Below are positions 20,401-31,590 of a stretch of 64,000 bases of DNA, piece after piece. A program made the translations under genes and the position numbers. Source of the stretch: Theropithecus gelada (taxonomy: Eukaryota; Chordata; Mammalia; Primates; Cercopithecidae); contig NC_037668.1 in the NCBI RefSeq assembly GCF_003255815.1, positions 86,659,783-86,723,782 of the forward strand, given 5' to 3'. Within the stretch, counting starts at the first letter, position 1. Each line of letters opens with the position of its first letter. The notes beneath the pieces were generated by a model that worked only from the letters and a program-made list of their open reading frames with translations, searched no databases and had not been told where the DNA came from.

Positions 20401-21030
20401 ATGTGTATATGTATGGGGGCAGGGGCCAGCACACATGAACACTCGGAACTTGGTGGTGAGTGTCTACGAAGCTCTGAGAACAAATCAGAGGATGCCCCTC
20501 TTGACTAGCTTTCTGAACTGAAGTTTTCCGAATCCACAGGAAAGAAGAGAGGGACCTATTTGGATGTCCAACTGAGTTACTGAGTGGTGGTTAAAGGGAC
20601 TCTTCAAATAATTTCGGAAAGCAGGTGATTTTTGCAATTGCAGGCTTATAGGCATATGGTATTTGGATGATATAATTTCTTTAATTGAAAGTGTTATCTT
20701 AACCAGGGAGTTTTGCAAAACCCCAAAACAAAGACATCTGTTGCTGTTTTTGTTCTTTTCCCCAGCAAACAGTCTGGTGGTGAAAAATAGGAATGACTAA
20801 ATGGAACACCAGGGAAAATCATGGATTTGAAAAACAAACCCCTACATCTTTAAGAGGGGGGCAACTAATCATGGCACAAAACAGGCACTTCTGAATAGAG
20901 TCTTCTGTGAAATCTTGGGTCATTATAACTCTTCTTATTTTCGTATCAATAATTATTAATACAGAACCAATGAGATAAGCTTATGGCAAGTTTAGTGCAC
21001 TTCTCTGTTGTCCATGGACCTTAATTATTA
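20401..21030. other. Unrecognised sequence
   Basis: No repeat, RNA gene or convincing frame found. Confidence 0.45.
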
Positions 21031-21039
21031 GCTCTGTAT

Positions 21040-21365
21040 GCTGGTAGTTTGGCTACATTTTTACACCAGATCCTTTAATCCATCTGCCTCCTGGACATCT
21101 TCTCATGATGGCCTAAAGGTGCCTCAAACTCAGTTGCTGAAAATTAATCTCATCAGTCTGCTGGAACCTGCTTCTTCTCCTGAATTCTCCATTTTGGGGA
21201 ATGTCCCACCAAGTGGGAAATCTCTCAGGACCCTCTCTCACCTGCAAATCTTGCAGAAGCTGAAATCAAGATCTGTCGTCTCTCTGTTGGAAAGATTCTG
21301 CACTCTGCTGGCTCCTCTTCACCCTCCACTACCTCTGTGTCCCACTCTCTGGTTACTGCAATGAT
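21040..21365 (+). repeat. Possible L2, upstream 3' portion
   Basis: 'gtgcctcaaactcagttgct', 'cctgcttcttctcctgaatt', 'ctccattttggggaatgtcc' resemble the pyrimidine-rich L2 segment that lies upstream of the conserved 3' end. Very decayed. Confidence 0.4.
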
Positions 21366-21404
21366 TCTACCTCTCTCTAGGCCTTTATCCAACCTTGACG
21401 GTGA

Positions 21405-21860
21405 CCTACAGGAAAATGGCAGGAAGCAGAATTCACCTCACATGATTCAAATGAAGAAACATTAATGAAGGAACTGCTTAGGGGGTGGAGCAGGGTTAAT
21501 GGAATAAACAAGGGATGTTGAGGCACCTAGAGACTAGCAACAGTTGGAAGCTGTTATCATCTCTACAACCAAAGGGACAAGGGAGAGAAATAGATATTGA
21601 AGCCCAGTGAGAACTGGAACTGTGGAGGAAGGGCTGTCCAATGGGACATAGCCAGAGAGGCCGTGTGGCAACAGAGAGAGCAGGAGAGAAATCACACAAT
21701 GCACTCTTTACCCCACTTCCCTCTGTTGGTACTTCCCATTGTTTGGACCCAGAGCCTAGTTCTAGGGAGCCCAGAAGAAACAGTCTGCAAGGGTCAGCCT
21801 CCTGGACACAGAGCAGGGCAGAAAACTGCTGAGAATGCATCTGGGGCATAGGAAAGAGAA
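21405..21860 (+). repeat. Unnamed mid-repetitive element, copy 2
   Basis: 'aaaatggcaggaagcagaat', 'gagactagcaacagttggaa', 'gggtcagcctcctggacaca' and 'gagcagggcagaaaactgct' occur in the same order as in the copy at 19028-19510, with the same orientation. Here the 5' end is better preserved and the middle is more diverged. Confidence 0.5.
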
Positions 21861-21879
21861 TCACAAGCCTCTCCCCTCT

Positions 21880-22495
21880 TATCCATTCTACACTCTGATA
21901 CCCGAATACTACTTCTATAACCCCGACTATGTCTCTTCTCTGACTGAATCACTTTAGAAACTCATTTCACTCAAGATTAAAAATCACAGCTCTTTAAGCT
22001 GGCATTGAATCTCTCCACTGCTAGTGACCTCTCTAGTCCCACCTCTCACCACTCCTGGTGCTTACCTGACTCCCCCATTCTACTTCCAGGCCCCTGAATA
22101 TACCGTGATGTTCTAAATCTTCATGGCTTAGTGAACGTTCCTTTCTTTTCCTGAAATAGCCTCTCCCTCCCCACCTAAACCTTTCCAATACCACCTGCCT
22201 GGTGAGCTGCAAGTCTTCTTTTCAAGCCTAGTTCAGATGTCACCTTCTCTGGGAAGCCTCCTCTAACCATTCCACTCCTCAACCTGAATTAATCACCCCT
22301 ACCTCTGAATGATCTTCATTATACACATTTATATTTTCACTATTGACAAACTTTATGACTTTCTCTTGATCATGTCTGTATCCCCCAGCTAGACTGGTAG
22401 ATCCCTGAAGGTAAAGACTATGTATTATTCATCTTGGCATACTAGATAATTGTCATAGTTCCTGGAACATTAAATCTGTCCAGTAAACATTTAAG
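21880..22495 (+). repeat. L2 LINE 3' end, long
   Basis: Sense L2 with 'caagattaaaaatcacagct', 'agttcagatgtcaccttctc', 'tgggaagcctcctctaacca', 'ccccagctagactggtagat' and 'cctgaaggtaaagactatgt'. It ends 'cagtaaacatttaaggaata', after which the purine tract begins. Confidence 0.82.
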
Positions 22496-22762
22496 GAATA
22501 AAGGAAAAAAGAGAGGGAGGGAGAGAGGGAAGAAGGGAGGGAAAGAAAAAGGAAGGAAGAAGCAAGAAAGGGAGATGAGGAAGGAAGGAAGGGAGAAGGG
22601 AGGAAGGGAGAAGGGAGGAAAGGAGGGAGGAAGCGAGGGAGGAAGGAAGGAGGGAAGGGTGAGGAAGAAGGGAAGGAGGGAAGGAAGGAAGGAAAGAAAG
22701 AAAGAAGGATGGAAGGAAGGACGGAAGGAAGAGAAAGGGAGGCAGGGAAGGAAGAAAGGAAA
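22495..22762. repeat. Polypurine tract (GGAA/GGGA)n on the plus strand
   Basis: About 268 bases of nearly pure A and G, with roughly seven pyrimidine interruptions. It starts at the 3' tail of an L2, so it probably grew from that tail. The 77-codon frame read through it is a Lys/Glu/Gly/Arg low-complexity artefact. Confidence 0.95.
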
Positions 22763-22784
22763 TTATTCTAATTGTTCAAAGCAT

Positions 22785-22890
22785 TTTCAAATATCTTTCC
22801 ACCTCTGACCTTCACAAGCAACCTAAGTGTTGTGGGTATGATTACCTAGGATAAGAACACTGAGTCTCAGAAAGGGATGAATGGAAGCTG
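22785..22890 (-). repeat. MIR SINE, antisense
   Basis: 'ctgaccttcacaagcaacct', 'gaacactgagtctcagaaag'. Confidence 0.65.
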
Positions 22891-22904
22891 GGTCAGAGGC
22901 AGTG

Positions 22905-23095
22905 GGAAGAGCTTGGGATTGAGAATCAGACTATTTGGTTTGAGCCCTGGGTCTCTAATTTTCGGGGTGTGAATTTTGCTGAACTAGGAACCTCTCTGAG
23001 CCTTTGCTTCATTTCTGTAAAACCTCCTAGAGTTGTGGGTGAGGCAATGTGTGAAGATGGTTCACATACCATACAAGGCTGGACAAATAAAAGGG
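22905..23095 (+). repeat. MIR SINE
   Basis: 'gattgagaatcagactattt', 'gtttgagccctgggtctcta', 'cctttgcttcatttctgtaa' and 'gaagatggttcacataccat'. Confidence 0.75.
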
Positions 23096-23279
23096 ACATA
23101 GGGCCACTTTTCAGCACTGACTCTGTCATTTTTAATAGTTTTGGTTGAATTATTGACATCTGCCTAACTCTACTACCTTATATACCCAAGTCAACAAAAG
23201 GCTGAGTAGGCTCTTCCCACAGTGGGAAAGTTGCTTCTTGGATTTTTAGAGTTGTCAAGGTAGGTCCAGAAAATACCTG

Positions 23280-23700
23280 GAGACAACCTAGTCCAATCTT
23301 TGATCTCCTGCTACTGTCACCCACTACAGGCTTCCCTGACAAGAGGACACAGGCTTCATGCACCAGCAGCAGGTCATTCCAATCCAGCTAGCCCTTTCCA
23401 TCTTTGGAACACTCTGGATGCCAGAAACTTCTTCCTTTGAGCAGAAATCTTTCTCTCTATAACTTTTTCATATTGGCTTTGTTTCCTTGGCTTTGGGACC
23501 AGAAAAGGCCATGTTCCTTCCCACGTAACAACTCTTTTAAAATGAAGGCATCTCTTTTGTCCTTCTGAATTGCTACTCTTCCAGGCCACGCTTCTCTTGT
23601 CGCTCAGCTGTTCTTTATTAGAGAGACTTTGACGAATTTTACTACTCTGAGATCCTCATCAGAATTTTCCTCTCTGCTGCTGTTTCTCATTGGAGTCTAT
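23280..23700 (-). repeat. Possible L3/CR1-type LINE, antisense
   Basis: 'gagacaacctagtccaatct', 'atgccagaaacttcttcctt', 'atgaaggcatctcttttgtc' and 'tctgagatcctcatcagaat' follow the order of an antisense CR1/L3 3' region. Ancient and decayed, so the call is tentative. Confidence 0.42.
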
Positions 23701-23784
23701 GAGAAGCCACTCGATTGCCTCCTGACAACATTGACACCATAGGAATCCATCATACATCTCAAACAATAATCACAGGTAACCAAG

Positions 23785-23930
23785 GTCCATATGTCCAGCT
23801 AAGAAAATCAAGGCTCTGTGAGATGGGCGTTGCTTGCCCTAATTCATATCGATGGTAAATAGAAGCACAGGGACTAACCCTCAGCTGCCTGACTTCTAGA
23901 GCCCCCGTGTTTTCTATTGCCAATGATACC
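23785..23930 (-). repeat. MIR SINE, antisense
   Basis: 'aaaatcaaggctctgtgaga', 'gcttgccctaattcatatcg', 'gactaaccctcagctgcctg', 'cttctagagcccccgtgttt'. Confidence 0.68.
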
Positions 23931-24189
23931 TGTGCTTGCTCCATTTAAGCCATGGACAAAGAGAACTGAAGGGTGCACTGATTGCTTTCCTCAATTCAAA
24001 GCAGTCTCCTCAATGAAAATATAGGATTAGACAAGTTTCTCATCATTGATGGTGCCTTTCACATAAGAAGCACCTGAAAAACAATAAATATTCTTAGCAT
24101 CACGATTATTTAGTGCTTCATGAACCTTGTGAATTGCTTTTCCCAGTCATTCTGAGATTTTCAGATAATGAGGTTCTGGCAATCATATA

Positions 24190-24425
24190 GACTGGTGCTC
24201 CTCCCAGTGAGGTCTGCATACCGGTGCCAGTTTACACACCTTCATGGGTCCTTGCTGAGATAAGTACAGAAGTTGAGAATGAATGTTGAGACATTTTATA
24301 GCCATTTGACATCACCATGGCATCCAAGCATGTAATTTTGTATTTTACAAAAAGCATCAGTTGGCCACAGATTGAAAATAAAAACCTGGTGCTTTACCAT
24401 AGGCATTTTGAGAAGCACTGATGCA
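24190..24425. mobile_element. Possible hAT-Charlie-type non-autonomous DNA element
   Basis: Left 'actggtgctcctcccagtga' and right 'catttttgagaagcactgat'-like ends are imperfect inverted relatives of the hAT-Charlie 'cagtgcttctcaaa' terminus. The middle 'gcatcagttggccacagatt' also recalls such elements. Subfamily not determined. Confidence 0.4.
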
Positions 24426-25228
24426 GACCATTCTCTAATGATTCACTGGTTCTGTTTCATTTGCATAAGAATTTGGACTTCACTTGGATAATAGGATCCG
24501 TTCAGCTAGGTTTGGAAAGCAATAGTCACATTGACTGTGTGCTGTGTGCTCTACTAGGGGCTGTGAGGGGACAGTGGGGATAAGCAAGGCATTGGATCTT
24601 CCCACAGCACCCATCACAACAGTGTGCCCAGAGTAGATGCTTAGGAAATGTTAAAATTGAATTGGTTTGACTTGAACATGCACTTGCAATTCTGAAGGCT
24701 ACCTAATGGTAGATGTCTACAGGAATCTTTAGGCCTGGTCAAGAATGTCTGAACACATGGCCTATAGTTATGGGTTAAAAGCAATATAAGAGTAAGACCC
24801 TGTGCACATCTCCAAGTGCTCTAAAAAAAAAAAAAAAGGGAAAGATGGACTGAGATCTTGGTAATTTGTCTCCATTATTTAGCTATCTATTTACTTGGCT
24901 TTTTTTTTTTTCTTTTTCATCCATGTGGTCTTATTTTGCCAACTAGACTGCTTACTTTTTGAGGAAAGGCTATATGATAGACCACATGTCTTCACATTGA
25001 AAAACATACTCTTTCAAAATTTTTCTGAAATCAGTAATGATCTTATAAGTGATATGCTTATATGATGTTACCTCCCCTAAGCCTAAAAGTGATCAAGTCA
25101 GTGGTGCTTTTTACATTTAAAGGCATCTTAGAATTTAACAAATACTGCAAGTCCATGATACTCAAATTGCTTTCAGCACTCTATTGGGCTCATATAGCAT
25201 GTTCCATAAATACCCCCTGGTTGAATTA
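24426..25228. other. Mixed unrecognised sequence
   Basis: Contains a faint L2-like tail near 24540-24655 ('cagcacccatcacaacagtg', 'cagagtagatgcttaggaaa'), a 15-base poly-A at 24823 and a T-rich run at 24900. No gene is seen. Confidence 0.4.
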
Positions 25229-25243
25229 TCACCTTCAGTTTTT

Positions 25244-25471
25244 TGTTTGTTTGTTTTTGAGATGGAGTCTCACTCTGTCGCCCAGGCTGGAGTGCAGTGG
25301 CGCGATCTGGGCTCACTGCAAGCTCCGCCTCCCGGGTTCACGCCATTCTCCTGCCTCAGCCTCCCCAGTAGCTGGGACTACAGGCGCCTGCCACCATGCC
25401 CGGCTAATTTTTTGTATTTTTTTTAACTAGAGATGGGGTTTCACCGTGTTAGCCAGGATGGTCTCGATCTC
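25244..25471 (-). mobile_element. 5'-truncated AluY-type element
   Basis: Antisense Alu with (GTTT)n tail. 'aagctccgcctcccgggttc' and 'acgccattctcctgcctcag' are AluY-type. It stops at 'gtctcgatct', so the first third of the element is missing. Flanks at 25229-25243 and 25472-25486 ('tcacctt' or 'tcacctt'-like plus 'agttttt') match at 14 of 15 bases, so the truncation happened at insertion. Confidence 0.93.
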
Positions 25472-25589
25472 TCACCTTTAGTTTTTAGAAACATAAGTTG
25501 AACTCACTGAGGGGCAGAAGTATTAAGTGGAAATGAAAGCCTTTGTCTGCAATTTAAACGAATGTTTGCTTACTAATTTATCCCCAACA

Positions 25590-25725
25590 GTTGGTAGCTT
25601 TATCCTACCTCACAGATGAGAAAACTTAGGCTCAGAGGTAGAGGCTGTTGTTTGACCAGGGTCAACAACTGGTTAGTTGCTGAACTGAGAGTCCGTGCTC
25701 TTTCTACCATAGCAAACCGGTAATC
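25590..25725 (-). repeat. MIR SINE, antisense
   Basis: 'ctacctcacagatgagaaaa', 'cttaggctcagaggtagagg', 'actgagagtccgtgctcttt'. Confidence 0.8.
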
Positions 25726-26250
25726 TGTGTTCATTGCAAAGCCCAGTTTAAAAGTTTTTCTTACAGGAAGGCTTCTTTGATTATTCTATCCAGATAATGG
25801 TGATCTTTGTCTTTTTTATGCCTCCCTCACACTCTGTGTCAAGCTGATGGCCTTAATACTTTGTGCCTTAAATTATGGTATTTTAGGCATGTCTTGGTTC
25901 CCGCCATTAGATGCCAGTTCCTTGGGAGGCAACTAAGGAACCAACCGTTACAAGGAGATGTTGACAACTTGCCCCAGATCTTAAGATATTTCCCTTGTGA
26001 AACCTAATTTAGGCTTTGAGTATGTGTATATGTGGTTCATTTGTGATGGTAAGGGGGTAGTTCTGGTCCCAGCTAAGGTCCTATCAACTTATATGTTCTG
26101 AAGCAATTTACTTTAAAATTCATCCTACCTTAATGTGATTGTTTCCTATGTAAGGAAGTAATGTGGACTTCACACAAGTAATGAAGATTTGGGGTTGTAA
26201 TTATAATGGGATACAAATTTCCTCTGAGTACAATGGAATATTATTGCTAG
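25726..26250. other. Unrecognised sequence
   Basis: No repeat or gene recognised. Some L2-like pyrimidine stretches ('cttttttatgcctccctcac') are too short to call. Confidence 0.4.
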
Positions 26251-26254
26251 CAGT

Positions 26255-26455
26255 AATAAAAGCCAACATTTCTATAGCATTGTATAACATAAAAATATTT
26301 TCTTGTCTCTTATGTTGTTTCATTCTCATAACAACTCTATAAGGTAGGTAACCTCATGCTCATTTGCTATAAAAGGATACTGAGACTGAGTCACCCGTGG
26401 CTGCCACTTATGGCCAGAAAGTGGCAGAGCCAAAACTAGCATGCATCATCCATCT
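26255..26455 (-). repeat. MIR SINE, antisense
   Basis: 'gccaacatttctatagcatt', 'cattctcataacaactctat', 'aggtaggtaacctcatgctc', 'gaaagtggcagagccaaaac'. Confidence 0.82.
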
Positions 26456-26459
26456 TCAT

Positions 26460-27235
26460 ATCCATGCTGCGTTTAACAATACAATGTTATCATGACCACT
26501 TTTGTTGTTTTCCTAACACTATTCTATCTGATGTAAACTCATTATAGCAATGAACTCTTTGGTGGCCAAGTATTTGATAAAATCTGTTGGAGAACTAGAG
26601 CTTTCCAGCTGACATATCAGGTGGGTTATTAGGATTAATAGGCAGGCAGCAGACACTATCAGTCATGTTTGCCGTGGAGGTAAACTGAACCACAAAGATG
26701 AAGGGAATTACCCAAGAATGATGAGGCCTATTTCTTTGACTGTTAGGCAGACATCTTATTTCCTCATGGAGCAAGTGAATATAGGCTTGGATAGGAGGTA
26801 AGTCAGTATGTTCTGATCCTGGTCTTAGTACCTGCTAGAGGTACAATCCAGCACAGACCCTGAACATGCTCCATGTGAATGCTATCTTTGAACCATGTAT
26901 AGGATCCTAGTCACTGACCTTGGTGCTAACCATGAGCCCAAATGAGATGTGTTGCATTTGTCCAACACATAGAACATACTTTTGGGGTGTGGACTATCTC
27001 TGGGTTCCTGGCTATTCTCAGCTCCTGACTACTTCCTAACCTGGGTTCCCAGGTCTTTATCACTTGCTAGGGAAATTGTTCTTTACACATGGTTCCCTAT
27101 GGCACAAAGTTCCCATTAGTGGGACTACATCAACTGGGTGTGGACCTGTTTTGTCAGCAAAATTCTCTTGAGAACCCAGAGGAGCTGATGTCTTTTTTTG
27201 TGATGGTTCAATTTAGCCATGTAATGGGAAGCACT
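26460..27235. other. Mostly unrecognised sequence
   Basis: Scraps near 26520-26570 and 26680-26730 ('actgaaccacaaagatgaag') have a MIR flavour, but the rest is not recognised. Confidence 0.4.
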
Positions 27236-27239
27236 CAAT

Positions 27240-27475
27240 TTCACTCTTCAAAGCCCACTAAGTGGCTGCTTTCTTTGTGAAACCTCTGTTAGCCCCTTTA
27301 GATAGAGTTCAGCATTCTGTGCAGCTACTGTTCTGTGTATTCACCTTCATTGTTTTACTCATCTCATGGCATGGTGGAACCTGGGTATATGTCAGTCTTT
27401 CCCACTAAATTATGAGCTCCTAAGGCGAAGAGCTATGGAGTCCCCAGGGCCTACCAAGGAGGTTGTACGGAGTAG
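27240..27475 (+). repeat. L2 LINE 3' end
   Basis: 'tgtgaaacctctgttagccc', 'ttcattgttttactcatctc', 'cactaaattatgagctccta', 'ggagtccccagggcctacca'. Confidence 0.65.
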
Positions 27476-27509
27476 GAGTTAGGATGGATGGAAAGATGGA
27501 TAAATAATG

Positions 27510-27705
27510 GAATGATTTAGGGTTGGAGGACTTGGGTTTGAGCCCCACCTGGCCAATGCACCAGCTGTGTGACTCAGTCACATCAGAACTTACCTGGGTC
27601 AAACTTCCCTTTCAGGTAAAATGAAGAAAATAATGCTTTTCTATCACGGTCAAATGTGGTAATATGTGTGGAAATGCTGTGAAACAGTAAAGTTACATAA
27701 CACAA
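27510..27705 (+). repeat. MIR SINE
   Basis: 'ggaggacttgggtttgagcc', 'ccagctgtgtgactcagtca', 'aggtaaaatgaagaaaataa'. Confidence 0.8.
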
Positions 27706-28369
27706 ACCACAGGTTTAAATTTCCAGGACATATATGAGCAAGCACTATATATTAATAACTGGCACAGTTCTAGGTGATTCAATGGAGAAGGAGGCAAGTA
27801 TCAAAATGGCAGCCCAGGGTGTGTCCATGTCCTGCCTCTTGATTTTGATGAAAATGTGAGAGCAAGGGGAATGGTCATCACTGATTATCTTAGAATAAAA
27901 TATTTAGTCTGTTTGTCTGTCTCATGCTTGACGCCACTTGACAATGTCCACAGCAGTGTGTCCTCCAGTTCCTGTCTCCTGTGATGGGAAACTCATGCCC
28001 AGGCCAGGGCCACCGTGCAGGCACACACCCACATTTGGTATAATGCCCTGCTGCCGCCATCTTGAAATGCTTCAGCATTTAAACCAGGGGTCCCACAATT
28101 AGATTTTGCACTGGTTCCCGCAAATTTTATACTGGGCCCTGCTTGCATGCTCTGGAGACTGCTCTGCTTTACTATTCATTGAGCAAACATCTCCCTCCCT
28201 GTTGGCCATTCCGAAGTATGCTGCTTTTGAGGTCTCAACTGAGAGAAGGATCCCTCTTTCTGCCAATGAGCCTAAGATATTTAAACGCAGCTGTTGTTCT
28301 CCTCCTCTCCCCACCCATATCTCCTCTCTTCTCTTTTCTCTATTAATTTGTGATGTCATCATTATTATA
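27706..28369. other. Unrecognised sequence
   Basis: The part from 27930 to 28200 ('gctgccgccatcttgaaatg', 'ttttatactgggccctgctt') has the look of a dispersed old repeat, but I cannot name a family. Overlapping short frames at 28099-28372 have no domain. Confidence 0.4.
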
Positions 28370-28420
28370 TAGTATTATAGATATAATTATATATATATTA
28401 TATGTTATTACATTTAAATG
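28370..28420. repeat. AT-rich low-complexity stretch
   Basis: Mixture of TATTA and (AT)n units without a fixed period. Confidence 0.8.
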
Positions 28421-28429
28421 TAAAATGGG

Positions 28430-29890
28430 GCCAATTCTGGGGATGTACTATATTCCATTCATCTGCCTGTGTTTTCTTGTGTTTGCCATTATGCTCTTTT
28501 AATAATTGTAGTCTTTTGATATGTCCAAAATTTGTCAACAGTAGTTCTTCATGATTATTTGTTCGAGTTTGTATTTCTCCTGTCTGTAGTCATCGAGATG
28601 ATATTAAGAATGACTGGATTCTTGGGATAAACCCTACTTAGTCATGGTGGATTATTCTTTTTAATATACTATGGAATTCAAATCACTATCATTTTATTTA
28701 ACATTTTCACAAAGGTATTAATATGTGAAGCTAAACTATAAATACTTTTTTGGTATTATCTGTCAGATTTTAGTATGAGGATTTGTGATAACTTTATTAA
28801 AAAATGAGATAACTTTTCATATTTCTCTATATTGTTGAACACTTTAGGCAGCAGAGTAATCTTTTCCCTTAAAGTATTAGAGAATTCACCATATAAGGCC
28901 TGGAGGTTGCGAGGCTGAAGGAGAGGGTAATCCTGAAGATAATTTTCTTAAATTGCACTGTGGTTATTGATATGTGTGTGTGTGTGTATTTCTTGTTGAA
29001 TCAATTAATTAATTTTTTTCCAGAAATTATCCAAATTAATAAAAGAATTTTGGAAGCATAAGCACATAGCTATGTATAAAATTCTTTGGACATTTATATC
29101 TTCTATACATACTCTATTCCTCCTGCATTTTTAATTTGTTTCCCTTTTCTTGAATAGATTTGTCACAGGTTTATAAGAATAATTTATTTTTACCCCAGAG
29201 AAACAGTCTTTAGATTTATTAATATCTGTGAAGTCACTATATATTCTATTCCTGCTTTCAAAATAATTAATTTTGGTCTTTATAGTTTCTTTTCTACTTC
29301 ACGTCACTCTTTCTTTGGTGTGGATGGTTTATTTAAAAATGCTTTTTAGTTAAAATATTGTTAATTCAGTTTTCTTATTTAAAATGAATAAATTAAGTAA
29401 AGCATAAATAAAATTTGAAATCTTCATTTTTTTCCATTTTTCAAAATTGTTTGCAGTGTTTTAATTTTAATGAGTTCATTACTGACATGTCCTCACTTGG
29501 GATCATAACTTTTATTATTATAAAGTGATTATTGTTATCTTTTTCCTTTTGAAATCTGCTTTGTCTAATGTTTAACTAATCTTGCTTTCTCTTTAAAATT
29601 ATCTAACTAATAAGGTTGCATCCTCATTATTTTAAACTTTCTGTGACATTTCATGTGCCTGTCTTTTATACAGACAAGCCACTGGTTCTGTTTTAAAACC
29701 TAGCCCAGGACTTTCTATCCTTTACAAGCTCATTTCTGTTTATCTATCTATGTTTTACAGCTCCCTTGCCATCCTGGTTAATAGTGGATTTATAAGAGGT
29801 TCATTTCTTTAAAAATTTTAACTTTTGTGGAACCTCATTTTATTACCCTATACACTTTTCCCTTCATTTCTAAATCTCTGTTTCCCCAAG
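28430..29890 (-). mobile_element. L1M-type LINE ORF2 remnant, antisense
   Basis: Antisense landmarks of the L1 second ORF appear in the expected reversed order: 'tcttgggataaaccctactt' then 'gtcatggtggattattcttt' (reverse transcriptase region), 'gaattcaccatataaggcct', 'agatttgtcacaggtttata', then 'ttttgaaatctgctttgtct' (more N-terminal). All frames are broken by stops and indels. The age is an old L1M type. Confidence 0.78.
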
Positions 29891-29899
29891 GAAACCAGC

Positions 29900-30400
29900 A
29901 AGTTGAAGCAGGAGCAATTCAATGATATGCCTCCATAAGGATAGTACTTTTCAGACTTATTTATGTAGGAAACCTAGGAAAAATAGTATTAAAATATTGA
30001 TGAAATACCAAAAGGAACCTATAAATATAATGTACATTTGGATTAAAAGAGGAATGAAAAGTTTGTCTGATTTAATTGTTGCAAGAAATGATCACATTGA
30101 TTCATATGTTTAATGTACAACAAACACTGATTAATATCAGAAATACATGGTGCTCTTTTAAGAAATATATATAACGTAGACTGACAATCATCCAAAAGGC
30201 AATATAAATGAGTTGTTTAGAGCCACCTATGTATCATTTTATAGTAGAATGTTCCAGGTTTTGTAGATCAGGAATCTCTCATAAGACCCCCAGGCATTCT
30301 AATTTAAGATGTGCCATTTCTCATCTTTTTTTTTTTTTAACTACAGCATTATGCATCCTATGCTGTAATAATAAGGAATACACACATGCACATACTTCTT
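29900..30400. other. Unrecognised A/T-rich sequence
   Basis: Could be further L1 or single-copy DNA. Nothing is recognised with confidence. Confidence 0.35.
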
Positions 30401-30405
30401 ATGTA

Positions 30406-30828
30406 AAGTTGACCCTTGAATCACATGGAGGTGAGGAACGCTGACTCCCCTGCACAGTTGAACATCCATGTATAACTCCCCGAAAACGTAACTGCTGATA
30501 GCTTACTAGTGACCAGAAGCCTTACTGATAACACAAAGAGTCAGCACATATTTTTATGTTATATGTATTATATACCATATTCATAAAATAAAGTAAAATA
30601 AAAGAATTTCCTTAAGAAAATTGTAAGGAAAATATATTTACTATTAAGTGGAAGGAAATCATCGTAAAGAACCTCATCCTTGTCATCTTTACATTGATCA
30701 GGCTGAGGAGGAGGAGGAAGAAGAAGGGTTGGTCTTGGTCTTGCTGTCTCAGGAGTGGCAGAGGCAGAGGCAATCAGCCTATAAGTGGACCCATGCAGTT
30801 CAGATCCATGTTGTTCAAGGGTTAACTG
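30406..30828 (+). mobile_element. Tigger2-type non-autonomous DNA transposon
   Basis: Left end 'aagttgacccttgaatcaca' and right end 'ttgttcaagggttaactg' are inverted repeats, flanked by TA at 30404-30405 and 30829-30830. Internal 'agtgaccagaagccttactg', 'atgttatatgtattatatac' and 'ataagtggacccatgcagtt' match Tigger2. At 423 bp it lacks the transposase gene. A (GAG)n(GAA)n purine block at 30705-30730 has grown inside. Confidence 0.88.
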
Positions 30829-30830
30829 TA

Positions 30831-31158
30831 TGTGTGTTAAATTATATTTTAGCTAAGTATCTCAAAATTATTTTTTACTCTTTATTTTTAATTATTCAGG
30901 ACAAAGCCTACCTCAAAGATTGCTAGCATTTCACAAAATATGATTGGGAAAATTTGCCTTAGGAGCAACTGGGTTATAATAGTTCTGATAAACATCATGG
31001 AAAGATGACATTATTCATCTTTCAGTCATTGTTTTTATACAACAAACACTTAGGAGGGCATGGATTCTGGATCAGACATTGTGCTTACCTACAGTTGAAG
31101 TTGGGAGTGAAGTGACTGAGTCTGGGACAGGTGAAAAACAACAGATCTTTGGGTCTTA
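30831..31158. other. Unrecognised sequence
   Basis: A faint antisense L2 tail may lie at 31030-31080 ('tatacaacaaacacttagga'). Nothing else is recognised. Confidence 0.4.
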
Positions 31159-31196
31159 GATATACCATGTCACTTAAGATATACCATGTCACTTAA
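31159..31196. repeat. 19-bp exact tandem duplication
   Basis: The unit 'agatataccatgtcactta' occurs twice with no mismatch, abutting the start of a MIR. Confidence 0.92.
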
Positions 31197-31275
31197 GGCT
31201 CACATAATTCCCATTTCAGAGATGGAGAAACTGAGCCACGGTGGGATTGAGAGACTCACCAAGAGTCATACTAAT
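31190..31275 (-). repeat. MIR SINE, antisense, short
   Basis: 'ttcccatttcagagatggag' followed by 'aaactgagccacggtgggat'. Confidence 0.75.
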
Positions 31276-31484
31276 TCAAAAACTATAAAACATGGGTCAA
31301 AGGTTAGCCTTTGTCCTCTCTCTGTCTTCCATCATGGTAGCAGTATGGCCCCCATGCCTCTCTTTCTTGGGGAAGCCAAGCCCCTCATCTTCACTGCCCC
31401 AACCATTCAAGGATAGTCTGGCCTACATGTCTCTCTTAAGCCTCCTTCCTGTTGGCTAGTGCCATGGTGACCACCACCCCAAAA

Positions 31485-31590
31485 GCCCAGGACCTCTGGG
31501 TTTTCACTCTACAGCTGCATGGCTTTGAGAAAGTCACTTATCACCCTGGTTCTGAGTAACTTCATTATAAAAGAGGAATGACAATAACCT
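31485..31590 (+). repeat. MIR SINE, first of a pair
   Basis: 'gacctctgggttttcactct', 'ggctttgagaaagtcactta', 'ataaaagaggaatgacaata'. Confidence 0.75.

Noticed and set aside
25062..25430. Frames with an 'RLECSGA' type peptide, also at 52275-52602, 56292-56675 and 56772-57065
   Set aside because: Standard translation of antisense Alu sequence.
28430..29890. Possible retrogene in antisense A/T-rich block
   Set aside because: Landmarks match the L1 second ORF in reversed order, with stops throughout.
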